Positions 1-8,275 of a stretch of DNA of 54,304 nucleotides are shown here, one piece after another. Position 1 is the first letter of the stretch; the number at the start of each line of letters is the position of its first letter. The notes beneath the pieces were generated by a model. The model did not search any database. It was given only the letters and a program-made list of their open reading frames with translations, and was not told where the DNA came from. The stretch lies in the NCBI RefSeq assembly GCF_900240215.1, contig NZ_LT964679.1, positions 2,277,194 through 2,331,497 on the forward strand. The letters run 5' to 3'. The position numbers and the translations under genes are program-made. The stretch is from Raoultibacter timonensis (lineage in GTDB: Bacteria; Actinomycetota; Coriobacteriia; Coriobacteriales; Eggerthellaceae).

Positions 1-446
1 GTCACGATCGAGCCGAACAGCACTGGGTATTTTGACGCACGGCCATAGCCTTTAGCGGCATCGAGCAGCCGCTCGTCAGCCTGAAAGTACACCGACGGCA
101 TCCATGGATGGAATTCCGTCAGCACGTCATCGGCAACGTCGTGGTAGGCGGTCCGTTCCGCAACGATCGTGTCGAACAGCCTCACGTCCTCGCGCATGCC
201 GCCCGCCGTCCCCGCATTGACCACCGCATCTACCTGGAACACGTCAACGAGCAGCTGCGTTGCGATGGTGGCGTTTACCTTGCATACGCCGCTGTACACC
301 GCAACCACCCTCGTCTTACCGATCGCACCCTCGCGGAACTCCAGCATCGCCCTTTCCACGGTTTCGCCCTTTTCCATGCGCTCCAAAAAGGGAGCCAATT
401 CTGTATCGCTCGCGCAGACGATACCCACTCTTTCCATCGATTGCAT
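1..446 (-). CDS. mtnN: 5'-methylthioadenosine/S-adenosylhomocysteine nucleosidase, partial (3' end outside window)
   Basis: The reverse strand opens at ATG 446 and runs off the left edge, giving about 148 residues. It shows the fold start VGIVCAS, then SGVCKVNATIATQ, then VVNAGTAGG, then DTIVAERTAYHDV. These match the known MTAN/Pfs family (SGIGKVNAA, NTGSAGG and YHDV motifs of the adenine and ribose pocket). The enzyme hydrolyses methylthioadenosine and S-adenosylhomocysteine to adenine plus a thioribose product in the cytoplasm, clearing by-products of SAM use. An in-frame ATG at 437 is an alternative start; neither has a strong ribosome site. It lies downstream of metY on the same strand, which suits methionine recycling, but the strong terminator at 542-569 separates them. 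Confidence 0.85.
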   Translation of the reverse strand, partial: MQSMERVGIVCASDTELAPFLERMEKGETVERAMLEFREGAIGKTRVVAVYSGVCKVNATIATQLLVDVFQVDAVVNAGTAGGMREDVRLFDTIVAERTAYHDVADDVLTEFHPWMPSVYFQADERLLDAAKGYGRASKYPVLFGSIV

Positions 447-535
447 TCAAATCCGTTCGTCGAAGAAACCGTTTCGTTTTTACGGAAACGCGTGCTTTGC
501 AGGCATGCAAGCCGCATCGCGGCCGACCTGCACCT

Positions 536-569
536 TTAAAAAGGGCCTCGTCCGATCGGACGAGGCCCT
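536..569 (-). terminator. Rho-independent terminator after metY
   Basis: A perfect palindrome at 542-569 (core GGCCTCGTCC/GGACGAGGCC) is followed in the minus direction by a run of T. It lies 18 bases past the metY stop and closes that transcript before mtnN. Confidence 0.8.
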
Positions 570-586
570 GCATGAAAAAAGATAGC

Positions 587-1867
587 CTACACGCAGGCCA
601 GCGCCTGCTCGACGTCGGCGATGAGATCCTCGGTGCCCTCGATGCCGCACGACAGGCGAATAAGGTCGGGCGAAATGCCCGCCGCAGCCAGCTCGGCATC
701 GTTCATCTGACGGTGCGTCGCATTCGCCGGATGGAGTACGCACGTGCGAGCATCGGCAACATGCGTGGCAATCTGGGCAAGCTTGAGGTTCTTCATGAAC
801 GTTTCAGCCGCAGCACGCCCGCCGACCACGCCGAAGCTCACCACGCCGCACGATCCGTTGGGCAGGTACTTCTTCGCCTGCTCGGAATACTCGTCGCCTT
901 CGAGCGATGGGTAGCGCACCCAGGCGATCTTGGGGTGTGCCTTGAGGTACTCGGCCATCGCGAGACCGTTCTTGCAGTGCTGCGCCATACGCAAATGCAG
1001 GCTCTCGAGGCCGAGGTTCAAATAAAACGCGTTCTGCGGCGCCTGTATCGCCCCGAAATCGCGCATGAGCTGGGCAGTTGCTTTTGTGATAAAAGCGCCC
1101 TCGAGTCCGAAGCGCTCGGTGTAGGTAACGCCGTGATAGCTGTCGTCGGGAGTGGTGAGGCCGGGGAACTTATCGGCATGCGCGCACCAGTCGAACGTGC
1201 CCGAATCGACGATGCAGCCGCCCACGCCAACGCCGTGCCCGTCCATGTACTTGGTCGTAGAATGCGTGACGATGTCGGCGCCCCACTCGAAGGGACGGCA
1301 GTTGATCGGCGTGGGAAACGTGTTGTCCACGATGAGCGGCACGCCGTGCTCATGCGCGGCGCTCGCGAAGCGCTCGATATCGAGCACCGAGAGCGCGGGG
1401 TTGGCGATCGTTTCGCCGAACACCGCCTTGGTGTTGGGCTGGAACGCCGCCGCAAGCTCATCGTCCGTGCAATCAGGCGAAACGAACGTAAACTCGATGC
1501 CCATGCGCTTCATGGTTACGGCGAACAGATTGTACGTGCCGCCGTAGATCGACGAGGAGGACACCACGTGATCGCCGGCAGAAGCGATGTTGAACACGGC
1601 GAAGAAGTTCGCTGCCTGGCCCGACGAGGTGAGCATTGCCGCCGTACCGCCCTCGAGCTCGCAGATCTTCGCAGCAACGTGATCGTTGGTGGGGTTCTGC
1701 AAGCGCGTGTAGAAGTAGCCCGACTCCTCCAGATCGAACAGCTTGCCCATATGCTCGCTCGTATCGTACTTGAACGTCGTGGACTGGATGATGGGGATCT
1801 GGCGCGGCTCTCCGTTGCCCGGCGTGTACCCACCCTGAACGCAGACGGTGCTGATCGATTCACTCAC
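587..1867 (-). CDS. metY: O-acetylhomoserine sulfhydrylase (aminocarboxypropyltransferase)
   Basis: This 426-residue PLP enzyme of the Cys/Met metabolism family would make homocysteine from O-acetylhomoserine and sulfide in the cytoplasm. PLP-binding Lys206 lies in THSTTKY; YTRLQNPT (about 53-60), SSGQAA (81-86) and VDNTFPTP (180-187) are the usual pocket motifs. The GTG at 1867 is taken as the start because AAGGAG lies six bases upstream; the reading frame stays open for another 28 codons but that stretch covers the -10 box. Length fits MetY (about 425-430) rather than the shorter MetB/MetC. The MetA-type enzyme at 4746 is predicted to supply O-acetylhomoserine, so the two genes form a direct-sulfhydrylation route although they are not in one operon. 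Confidence 0.92.
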   Translation of the reverse strand: MSESISTVCVQGGYTPGNGEPRQIPIIQSTTFKYDTSEHMGKLFDLEESGYFYTRLQNPTNDHVAAKICELEGGTAAMLTSSGQAANFFAVFNIASAGDHVVSSSSIYGGTYNLFAVTMKRMGIEFTFVSPDCTDDELAAAFQPNTKAVFGETIANPALSVLDIERFASAAHEHGVPLIVDNTFPTPINCRPFEWGADIVTHSTTKYMDGHGVGVGGCIVDSGTFDWCAHADKFPGLTTPDDSYHGVTYTERFGLEGAFITKATAQLMRDFGAIQAPQNAFYLNLGLESLHLRMAQHCKNGLAMAEYLKAHPKIAWVRYPSLEGDEYSEQAKKYLPNGSCGVVSFGVVGGRAAAETFMKNLKLAQIATHVADARTCVLHPANATHRQMNDAELAAAGISPDLIRLSCGIEGTEDLIADVEQALACV

Positions 1868-1907
1868 GTGTTGCTCCTTGCTGTTCGGTGCTCTTTTTGG
1901 TGGCTGC

Positions 1908-1913
1908 ATTATA
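1908..1913 (-). promoter_or_regulatory. metY: metY -10 box
   Basis: TATAAT reads leftwards about 40 bases before the GTG start, within TATATAAT. No good -35 box is seen at 16-18 bases. Its position outside the gene supports the GTG 1867 start. Confidence 0.55.
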
Positions 1914-1980
1914 TACCGCCGCGCATTGCAGATGGGTTTCGCAGTTGGCAAACCCCGAGATTCACAGGTTATGCCCGCAT

Positions 1981-2017
1981 CGGCGGCATCGGCTCCACGA
2001 AAGAGCCGATGCCGCCG
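1981..2017 (-). terminator. Strong hairpin after the RclA-like gene
   Basis: A perfect 15-bp stem (CGGCGGCATCGGCTC and its complement) with a 7-base loop lies 11 bases after the stop at 2029. There is no T run, so termination may need Rho or the hairpin may mainly protect the 3' end. Confidence 0.6.
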
Positions 2018-2028
2018 AAGGCAAACCG

Positions 2029-3411
2029 CTACCGCACCGCCGCAAACAGGTCGTTGAAGGCTTCGGTCATCGTCGGATGCGTGTAGACGGCATCGCGCAG
2101 CGTCGTATAGGAAACCCCGGCATCCATCGCAAGCTTAACGGTGTTGATCATCTCGTGCGACTCTTCGCAGAACAGATGAACCCCCAGTATGCGCTCGGTC
2201 GCTGCGTCGACGATGACCTTGAGCAGCCCCGTCGGCTTGCGCAGCAGCTGCGCTTTCGGGATCGCGGCAGCGGGAAGCGTTCCCACCTTGACGGCATAGC
2301 CTCGCTCGCGCGCTTCCTGCTCGGTCATGCCAACGCGAGAAAACGGCGGATCCACGAACACGCTATAAGGCACCTCGCCGCGGTTTTCCGTCGTACGCGA
2401 ACCGTCGCCGAGCACGTCGGAAGCGACGATGCGGTAATCATCGAGCGAGATGTAGGTAAACTGCAAGCCGCCGACAACATCGCCCATCGCCCAGATATGC
2501 TGGGCGGTCGTACGCAGATGCCCGTCGGTGTCGATGGCGCCGCGCGCGGTCAGCCCGACCCCCGCCGCTTCGAGATTCAGGCCGTCGACGTTGGGCCTGC
2601 GCCCGGTTGCCACCAAAACAGCGGATGCCGCAAGCTCTTCTCGGTTTTCGCCGACCGAAACCGTCACCACGGTCGATTCCTCGGCATCGCGCACCGATTC
2701 GACCACGGCCGACCGAATCACACGTATGCCGCGCGCCTCAAGGCTCGCAAGCACCGCCGCAGCTATTTCAGCGTCTTCGCGGGGGATGAACGCGCTGCCA
2801 TCTTGCACGACGGTAACCTTCGATCCGAAATTTGCGTACAGGGAAGCGAACTCGAGGCTGATGTAACCCCCGCCGACGATCACGAGCGTTTCGGGAAGCT
2901 CTGCGAGGTCAAGCATGGTTTCGCTCACAAACACGCGCGAGCTCTCGGATAAGCCGGCGATATTCGGCACGAACGGTCGCGCACCGGTGTTGACGAACAC
3001 GGAATCGGCCTCGATCACCTGGGATGCGCCGTCGCGCTCGATGCGAATGCGATGGGCATCGACAAACGACGCCTTGCCGTCGACCACCCGCACAGCTTGA
3101 TTATCCGCGAGTTTGCGATAGTTCTTTTCGCGCAGCATCGATACAACCCGATCCTTTTCTGCGACCGCCTCGGCGTAGCGCTGCGCCCGTTCCTCGAACG
3201 AGCCGCCCAGCTCGGCCGAGAGCGCTGCGCTTTTGACGAGCGACTTGGTGGGAATGCACGCCACGTTGATGCACGTACCGCCGTACATACCGCTCGACTG
3301 CTCGACGAGCGCCACGGTTTTTCCCGCTGCGGCAAGCGCCCCCGCAAGCGTCTTTCCTCCTTTGCCAAAACCGATGATGGCCGCATCCACCTTATCCATA
3401 GCTGCATCCAT
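2029..3411 (-). CDS. RclA-like pyridine nucleotide-disulfide oxidoreductase
   Basis: This 460-residue flavoprotein is of the dihydrolipoamide dehydrogenase / mercuric reductase class. It has an N-terminal FAD-binding Rossmann motif (AIIGFGKGGK, 11-20), a redox-active disulfide Cys47/Cys52 in GGTCINVACIPTK, a central NAD(P)H fold (VIVGGGYISLEFA) and a C-terminal dimer domain with YTHPTMTEAFNDLF (His445, Glu450). GTCIN...CIPTK and HPTM.EA.NDLF resemble E. coli RclA, a Cu(II)/hypochlorite-stress reductase, more than lipoamide dehydrogenase, and no lipoyl enzyme genes are nearby. Start ATG 3411 has AAAGGAG seven bases upstream. It follows the rhodanese-Rrf2 pair on the same strand and may belong to that regulon. 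The substrate is inferred only. Confidence 0.8.
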   Translation of the reverse strand: MDAAMDKVDAAIIGFGKGGKTLAGALAAAGKTVALVEQSSGMYGGTCINVACIPTKSLVKSAALSAELGGSFEERAQRYAEAVAEKDRVVSMLREKNYRKLADNQAVRVVDGKASFVDAHRIRIERDGASQVIEADSVFVNTGARPFVPNIAGLSESSRVFVSETMLDLAELPETLVIVGGGYISLEFASLYANFGSKVTVVQDGSAFIPREDAEIAAAVLASLEARGIRVIRSAVVESVRDAEESTVVTVSVGENREELAASAVLVATGRRPNVDGLNLEAAGVGLTARGAIDTDGHLRTTAQHIWAMGDVVGGLQFTYISLDDYRIVASDVLGDGSRTTENRGEVPYSVFVDPPFSRVGMTEQEARERGYAVKVGTLPAAAIPKAQLLRKPTGLLKVIVDAATERILGVHLFCEESHEMINTVKLAMDAGVSYTTLRDAVYTHPTMTEAFNDLFAAVR

Positions 3412-3451
3412 GGCTGTAGCTCCTTTCGCCCGTAGGCTTGCATTGTTGAAC

Positions 3452-3479
3452 CCTATCGATTTCGCACCGATCGTCTCAA
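3452..3479 (-). promoter_or_regulatory. Candidate promoter of the RclA-like gene
   Basis: TTGAGA (3479-3474) and GATAGG (3457-3452) are 16 bases apart on the minus strand, about 40 bases before the gene. It would allow expression apart from the Rrf2 gene upstream. Confidence 0.35.
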
Positions 3480-3531
3480 GAAGCCGCCCGTACCTCGACC
3501 TCTTGGTTTCGCTCTATGCGCAAGCGCATCC

Positions 3532-3945
3532 TTACTCGGGGAAAATGATCCGATCGATATCCGCAACGGTCGTGCGGGCAAGACGCTCTTTGCATACCGC
3601 ATCCAAATCGGCGCAGATGCCGTCCATGATGCCCGCCATGCCCGATGCGATCAGGCACTCCATATCGGCATCGCCGCTTTTCCATCCCGCCTCGACGAAC
3701 CGCGTGCCGAGGGCGTCCGCAACGTCTTGCAGCGTTATCGTTTCAGCCTCAGCCGCAAGCGCATACCCGCCCTTGGCACCCTCTTTCGCAACAAGCATAC
3801 CCGCCCGCTTGAGCGGAGCCAGCGCCTTGCGTACGCGTGCGGAGTTCGTGCAGATGTTCTCCGCCAGCTCGTCGCTCGTAAGGGCCGTTTGCTTGTGGTT
3901 GAGGAAGACGAGCGCGTGAACCGCAATGGAAAAATCGCTATTCAT
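3532..3945 (-). CDS. Rrf2-family transcriptional regulator
   Basis: This 137-residue protein has the Rrf2 winged-helix layout: MNSDFSIAVHALVFL at the N-terminus, a recognition region LAENICTNSARVRKAL (about 28-42) and the typical wing AKEGAKGGYALA (53-64). Cysteines at 32, 97, 111 and 118 do not match the three-Cys [2Fe-2S] spacing of IscR, so the sensing mode is open; CymR- or NsrR-like roles are possible. The start codon overlaps the stop of the rhodanese gene by eight bases, so translation is probably coupled. The perfect dyad in the promoter upstream of the rhodanese gene is a likely binding site, giving autoregulation (inference). Confidence 0.85.
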   Translation of the reverse strand: MNSDFSIAVHALVFLNHKQTALTSDELAENICTNSARVRKALAPLKRAGMLVAKEGAKGGYALAAEAETITLQDVADALGTRFVEAGWKSGDADMECLIASGMAGIMDGICADLDAVCKERLARTTVADIDRIIFPE

Positions 3946-4411
3946 TGCCGTCCCCGGAAACCGTATCGTAGGGCCAATCGACGATGCCGCCCATGTCGTA
4001 GACGCTCTGGTAGCCCAGCTCGACAAGCTTATCGGCAGCCTGCTTGCTGCGCACCCCCGTACGGCAGTACACGATCAGCGTCGCGTCGAGATCCTCGAGA
4101 CCGTCAGGTTGTTGCGAGCCGATATCCTCGTTGGGAACGTTGACGGCTCCGGGGATGTGCCCCTCTGCATATTCCGACGGGGTACGAACATCGACAACGA
4201 TCACGCCGCCCGCATCCATCATCCGCTTGCCCTCCTCGGCGTCTATCTTGTGATAGGCACCCTCTTGCAAAGAGTCGGCGGAAGGCGTTTTCGGCGAATC
4301 GCCACCCGCCGCTTTGGCGGATGAACCGTTGTCGGCCTGGCAAGACGCGAGAACGAGAACGGCAACCGCGCAAGCGGCGATCACCGCTACCACACCTTTT
4401 TTCGATACCAT
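3938..4411 (-). CDS. Rhodanese-domain lipoprotein
   Basis: This 157-residue protein has a lipoprotein signal peptide (hydrophobic 7-20, lipobox LASC with Cys24), a Ser/Asp/Gly-rich linker, and a single rhodanese domain: VIVVDVRTPSEYAEGHIPGA, then the active-site loop YCRTGVRS and the end motif YDMGGIVDW. The active-site Cys is present, so it should carry sulfur or otherwise handle thiosulfate- or persulfide-type substrates on the outer face of the membrane. It is the first gene of a unit with Rrf2 (8-base overlap) and probably the RclA-like flavoprotein. Start ATG 4411 has AGGGG upstream. Confidence 0.87.
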   Translation of the reverse strand: MVSKKGVVAVIAACAVAVLVLASCQADNGSSAKAAGGDSPKTPSADSLQEGAYHKIDAEEGKRMMDAGGVIVVDVRTPSEYAEGHIPGAVNVPNEDIGSQQPDGLEDLDATLIVYCRTGVRSKQAADKLVELGYQSVYDMGGIVDWPYDTVSGDGNE

Positions 4412-4437
4412 GCGAGCCCCTATCTGTATATTTCAAA

Positions 4438-4485
4438 TGTACAGTTATTAATTGCTACTGTACAGATTATATATAAGGGTGTCAA
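4438..4485 (-). promoter_or_regulatory. Promoter with perfect dyad operator (probable Rrf2 site)
   Basis: On the minus strand a consensus -35 TTGACA (4485-4480) is followed after 17 bases by TACAGT (4462-4457); a TATAAT also lies between them (4471-4466). A perfect inverted repeat TGTACAGT-N11-ACTGTACA (4438-4445 and 4457-4464) covers the TACAGT box, so a bound dimer would block the polymerase. The Rrf2 gene in the same transcript is the natural candidate binder (inference). Confidence 0.65.
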
Positions 4486-4507
4486 GCAGAGATTCGGGGG
4501 AAACACG

Positions 4508-4537
4508 GCGAAGCCCCGTCGGACAGCGGGGCTTCGC
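4508..4537. terminator. GC-rich hairpin upstream of the rhodanese promoter
   Basis: A perfect 11-bp stem GCGAAGCCCCG/CGGGGCTTCGC with an 8-base loop. No gene ends here on either strand and there is no T run, so its role is unclear; it may insulate the two divergent units. Confidence 0.35.
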
Positions 4538-4745
4538 GCATTGCAGCACGACCTGCTCGACGAGGCCGAGGGCGAGGGATCCTCCCAATATGGCGAAACC
4601 TTGATTGCCTTAGCGCTTGGTTTCACTCGCTGGTATCATAGGGCGTGTTTGTTTCGCGGGGCGATACCTCCCCGATCCGGATGGGCGCAAGCCGCATACC
4701 CATCTGGACAAATGTTGATAATGCGGCAAGCAGAAAGGACGCGTT

Positions 4746-5672
4746 ATGCCGATCAGGATTCCCGATTCGCTTCCAGCAACCGAGATTCTCGAAAGCGAAA
4801 ACATCTTCGTAATGACCGAATACCGCGCCATGCATCAGGACATCCGTCCCCTGAAGCTGCTGCTTTTGAACCTCATGCCCACAAAAATCGTCACCGAAAC
4901 GCAGATCATGCGAAAGCTCTCCAACACGCCGCTGCAGATCGATGTGGAGCTGCTGCAAACCATCAGCCACGAATCGAAGAACGTTTCCGAAGAGCACCTC
5001 GAAACGTTCTACACCTCGTTCGACGATATCAAGAACGAGCACTTCGACGGCATGATCATCACCGGCGCGCCCGTCGAGCGACTCGACTTCGAAGACGTCG
5101 ACTACTGGGACGAGCTTTCGAACATCATGGAATGGTCGCGCACCAACGTGCACAGCGTACTGCACATCTGCTGGGGCGCCCAAGCGGGCATCTACTACCA
5201 CTACGGGGTGCCGAAGTACGAGCTGCCCGAAAAGCTGTTCGGCGTGTTCGAGCACAAGCTCGTGAAACCTTCTTCCCCGCTCGTGCGCGGATTCGACGAT
5301 GCGTTCATGGCTCCGCATTCGCGCTACACCGAAGTGCATGCCGAAGACATCGAGGCGAACCCCGCGCTCGAGCTGATAGCCGTGTCCGACGTTGCGGGCG
5401 TCTACATCGCCAAGAGCACGGACAGCCATCACTTCTTCGTATTCGGCCACCCCGAGTACGACACCGAAACGCTTGGCCGTGAATACGAGCGCGATCTGGG
5501 TAAAGAACCCGATGTTGCCCTGCCGGTGAACTACTATCCCGACAACGATCCCACGCGCGCGCCGCTCGCGACCTGGCGGGCGCAAGCGCAGCTGCTGTAC
5601 ACGAACTGGCTCAACTACTACGTCTATCAGACAACACCATACGATATCGGTTCGATCGGGGAAGAGGAGTAG
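4746..5672 (+). CDS. metAA: Homoserine O-acetyltransferase, MetA type
   Basis: This 308-residue protein covers the whole MetA/HTS family length. Catalytic Cys142 is in HICWGAQAG, and His235/Glu237 lie in FGHPEYD. At position 111 the sequence is GAPVE (Glu111); in this family Glu111 is known to favour acetyl-CoA, while E. coli-type enzymes have Gly111 and use succinyl-CoA. The product should therefore be O-acetylhomoserine, which fits the O-acetylhomoserine sulfhydrylase at 587-1867. The enzyme is cytoplasmic and commits homoserine (from hom at 13348) to methionine. It is followed after three bases by a small acidic-protein gene. Confidence 0.93.
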   Translation: MPIRIPDSLPATEILESENIFVMTEYRAMHQDIRPLKLLLLNLMPTKIVTETQIMRKLSNTPLQIDVELLQTISHESKNVSEEHLETFYTSFDDIKNEHFDGMIITGAPVERLDFEDVDYWDELSNIMEWSRTNVHSVLHICWGAQAGIYYHYGVPKYELPEKLFGVFEHKLVKPSSPLVRGFDDAFMAPHSRYTEVHAEDIEANPALELIAVSDVAGVYIAKSTDSHHFFVFGHPEYDTETLGREYERDLGKEPDVALPVNYYPDNDPTRAPLATWRAQAQLLYTNWLNYYVYQTTPYDIGSIGEEE

Positions 5673-5675
5673 GCC

Positions 5676-5903
5676 GTGTCGCAAGAGGAAGATCGCGCAG
5701 AAGCTGCGCACATGCCCCTCGAAGCGAACGAGCGCGCCGAAGCCCAAAGACGCGCGGAAGCCGCCTTGCAGGAGAAGCAGAAGCGCGCGAACGTCAAACA
5801 CGATCCGTTTCTGCGCGCCGCCAACGAAGATGACGACGGCTACGACCCGTATTCCGACCGCATCGTGCGCGAAAGCCCCTACGAAGAGGATCCCTGGCGC
5901 TAA
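5676..5903 (+). CDS. Small highly charged protein, unknown function
   Basis: This 75-residue product is very rich in Glu, Asp, Arg and Ala. Residues about 5-40 look like a single charged helix (repeated A/E/R pattern) and the tail is acidic with Tyr and Pro. No cysteines, signal peptide or membrane segment are visible. The start is GTG 5676, three bases after the metA stop, with GAAGAGGAG inside the end of metA as ribosome site, so the two are co-translated. I do not recognise the family; the tight coupling suggests a role tied to MetA or simply shared expression. Confidence 0.65.
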   Translation: MSQEEDRAEAAHMPLEANERAEAQRRAEAALQEKQKRANVKHDPFLRAANEDDDGYDPYSDRIVRESPYEEDPWR

Positions 5904-5921
5904 AAATGATCCCGATTGCGA

Positions 5922-5956
5922 AGAAGCGACCCCAAGGGGTCGCTTCTTTCTGCTCT
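5922..5956 (+). terminator. Terminator of the metA operon
   Basis: The stem AGAAGCGACCCC/GGGGTCGCTTCT (5922-5947) is followed by TTCTGCTCT, 19 bases after the small gene. Confidence 0.75.
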
Positions 5957-5988
5957 GCGCCCCACCGCCATGCGGATGGGGTCAAGCC

Positions 5989-7206
5989 TTAGTAATAGAT
6001 GCCGAAGATGCTCTGGGCGAGCTCCTCGAGCGACTCATCGTCGACAACCCAGGTTCCGCCGACCTTCTTCACTTCGATAGAAGCGTAATTCACCGTGGTC
6101 GGAGTCTTGGCCATGGCATCCCTCAGCAACTCGCCGATCTTGGCGTTGGCGGCAGCATCGTCGGTGATGGTGGCCGCCTCATCGCTTGCAACGAACGTAT
6201 CGATGTTGTCGGAGAAGATGTACATGAACTCGTAGTAGTCTTTCGTCGTCACATCGGCGTACACGGTGCCGGTACCATCGCTGTACACGAATGCATCGTC
6301 GATCTCGTAGGTCAGATCGGAGAGCAACCACTCGGCGAATTCGCGGGATTCGATGCCGAGATCGCTCAGGCTCTCAAGACCCGATTCCTGCGCAAAGCCC
6401 TCGTCGAGGCCCGATGCCAAAGCGCTGATGTCGGCATCGGTGGGGTTCTTCAGCTCGTCGAGGATGGCGCTTGCGGCATCGATGGCAGCCTGCTCGTCAG
6501 CGTCAGTCGGCAGCGTAGAGCTGGAATCGCTATCGCTCGACGAAGATCCGCTATCGTACGAATAGGAGTACGACGAGCTGGGCGAGCTGCTGTACTCGTT
6601 GAACACGGCAGCAAGGAAGATGCCCGAGAAGATGTAGATGATCAGCATGAGGATCGAGAAGACGATGCCGATGACGCCGCACACCTTACCACCCGTCGCC
6701 TTGCCGTCTTTACCGAACGACTTGACGTACTGCGAAGCGAGCACGATGGCGATGACGCCCAGAATAATGCTGATGATCACGGTTCCGGAGAACACGATGG
6801 CGCAGATGCCGCAGATGAGCGAACCGAGCGCTTTACCGCTTCCGGGGCCCGTCGGGGCCGCAGTCGGAGGCTGGGGCGCACCGTAGCCTCCCTGGTAACC
6901 GTACCCCATCGGAGGCTGCTGACTGGGCTGCGTCTGATAGCCGTTCGGCATGGCTTGGGTGGGCTGCTGCGGTGCGGCATAGCCGGGCGTCGGCGGCTCG
7001 GGGGTAGCGCCCGGTTGCTGGGCGGCCGAGTATTGGGCGGTTTCACCGGGAGCGGGAGGCTCGGGGGCCACATACGGCTCTGCCGCAAAAGGCTGCGTTT
7101 CCGATTGCTGCGATGCCGCAGGGGCTTGATCGGGAGCGGAAGCGCCGGATGCAGCTGGCTGCTGATCGGGCACCCCGTTCGGGTTAGCGTTGTTCTCTTC
7201 GGTCAT
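5989..7206 (-). CDS. DUF4190-type membrane protein with Pro/Gln-rich N-terminus
   Basis: This 405-residue protein begins at ATG 7206, chosen because GAGGAGG lies just upstream. Residues 1 to about 125 are disordered and rich in Pro, Gln, Ala and Gly. Then come two long hydrophobic stretches with the DUF4190 pattern (GKALGSLICGICAIVF ... SIILGVIAIVLA ... GKVCGVIGIVFSILMLIIYI), a Ser/Tyr-rich spacer, and an acidic C-terminal domain of about 180 residues likely outside the cell. Proteins of this type are common in Gram-positive anaerobes and have no fixed function. It is a single gene; a dyad surrounds a possible -10 box 80-110 bases upstream. Confidence 0.75.
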   Translation of the reverse strand: MTEENNANPNGVPDQQPAASGASAPDQAPAASQQSETQPFAAEPYVAPEPPAPGETAQYSAAQQPGATPEPPTPGYAAPQQPTQAMPNGYQTQPSQQPPMGYGYQGGYGAPQPPTAAPTGPGSGKALGSLICGICAIVFSGTVIISIILGVIAIVLASQYVKSFGKDGKATGGKVCGVIGIVFSILMLIIYIFSGIFLAAVFNEYSSSPSSSYSYSYDSGSSSSDSDSSSTLPTDADEQAAIDAASAILDELKNPTDADISALASGLDEGFAQESGLESLSDLGIESREFAEWLLSDLTYEIDDAFVYSDGTGTVYADVTTKDYYEFMYIFSDNIDTFVASDEAATITDDAAANAKIGELLRDAMAKTPTTVNYASIEVKKVGGTWVVDDESLEELAQSIFGIYY

Positions 7207-7287
7207 CGTTCCTCCTCGGCAAGTATGCGACCGTTGGTCATGTATTTGCAGATCCATCGTCGTTAATGATATCCACCAGCTAGGATT

Positions 7288-7317
7288 TGTTCAGTATAGC
7301 AAACACAAAACTGAACA
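7288..7317. promoter_or_regulatory. Inverted repeat around a -10 box upstream of the DUF4190 gene
   Basis: TGTTCAGT (7288-7295) and ACTGAACA (7310-7317) form a perfect 8-bp inverted repeat with a 14-base spacer. A minus-strand TATACT (7298-7293) overlaps the left arm. This resembles an operator placed over a promoter; the binder is unknown. Confidence 0.45.
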
Positions 7318-7388
7318 GGTTGAACATTATTAAACTATGTCGGAAAATTGAGGCAGCGCTCAATACGGGCGGTTTGCACCGTCGCAGG

Positions 7389-8042
7389 CTACTCGGCGAA
7401 CGTTCGGGGATCCAGCTCGTTGAATGCCCTCACCGCCACGTCGGCGACCTCGGCAAGCTGATCGAACGTGCCGGCCAAATCGGAATCGTAGATCCCGACC
7501 GTTTTATACCCCGCGCGCTTAAGCGTAAGAAGGGCGTACAGGGAGTCTTCGAATCCCCACGTTTCGTCGATACGCGTACCCATGAGCTTGCATGCTTGGT
7601 TGAACACCGCCGGATCGCGCTTCGATGCGCCCACATCGTCAACCGATACGATGGCGTCGAGGTACGGGGTGAACCCCGCGCGAGCAAGCCCGGCTTGCAG
7701 ATACGATTGAGGGCTCGACGACGCCACACTGCAGCTCACGCCGAGTTCGTTGAGGGCTTCGACGAACTCGAGTGCACCCGGGCGCGGCTCTGCGTGGTTT
7801 CGATAGTACTCGAGCATTCCCTCGTCGATCATGGAAACCACGTCGTCCGCATCGACGCCAACGCCGTATTTCGCGTGAAGGTGGGCTCCTGCCTCGGGAA
7901 TCGTCATGGGACCGAGCTCAACCGTCAACTCGTCGGTCGATACGATTCCCGCACGTTTCGCGAGATCGCTCTGCACGATATGCCATGCCTCCATCGAATC
8001 GAGGAGCGTTCCGTCACAGTCGAATACCGCACCGATCGCCAT
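7389..8042 (-). CDS. HAD-superfamily phosphatase (beta-phosphoglucomutase-like)
   Basis: This 217-residue protein starts MAIGAVFDCDGTLLDS, the HAD motif I with nucleophile Asp8 and Asp10. A helical cap follows (about 15-85), motif II is CSVASSS (about 113-119), motif III SKRDPAVF, and motif IV WGFEDSLYALLTLKRAG. This is the subfamily I layout of phosphoglycolate phosphatase and beta-phosphoglucomutase relatives; the substrate cannot be told from sequence. Start ATG 8042 has AAGGGG upstream; an earlier in-frame start would have no ribosome site. It stands alone, divergent from the transglycosylase gene. Confidence 0.85.
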   Translation of the reverse strand: MAIGAVFDCDGTLLDSMEAWHIVQSDLAKRAGIVSTDELTVELGPMTIPEAGAHLHAKYGVGVDADDVVSMIDEGMLEYYRNHAEPRPGALEFVEALNELGVSCSVASSSPQSYLQAGLARAGFTPYLDAIVSVDDVGASKRDPAVFNQACKLMGTRIDETWGFEDSLYALLTLKRAGYKTVGIYDSDLAGTFDQLAEVADVAVRAFNELDPRTFAE

Positions 8043-8275
8043 AGAGAACCCCTTCCCAAGTTGCTGTCGCAACCTAGGATACCAAACCGACAGCACCGCG
8101 CCCCGATTATCCGCAAGAGAAACGAAATACGTCCCGCAAACCGCTTGCCCAGCCCGAACAGCGAAGCTCCTTACAAAAGTGTAAGACGCCCATAAGCGCC
8201 CTGTAAGGTAGGCGCAAGGAAGGCGCGCTATGCTGGTAGCAACGAAAACAGGCTTCGACGAGGCAGGTGAACATC

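Larger units (their letters stand above)
4412..4745. other. Intergenic region between rhodanese gene and metA
   Basis: This 334-base divergent spacer holds the rhodanese/Rrf2 promoter with its dyad (4438-4485), a perfect GC-rich hairpin (4508-4537) and a weak plus-strand -10 candidate TATCAT near 4635 for metA. No credible gene was found. Confidence 0.6.

Noticed and set aside
260..2086. 608-codon plus-strand open frame
   Set aside because: Lies opposite metY and mtnN; its sequence is the usual Arg/His-rich antisense product of GC-rich genes, without ribosome site.
4541..4640. Possible tRNA or SAM riboswitch before metA
   Set aside because: No cloverleaf, CCA end or SAM-riboswitch core could be drawn; only short local pairings exist.
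4623..5801. 392-codon minus-strand open frame
   Set aside because: Antisense to metA; no signal of its own.
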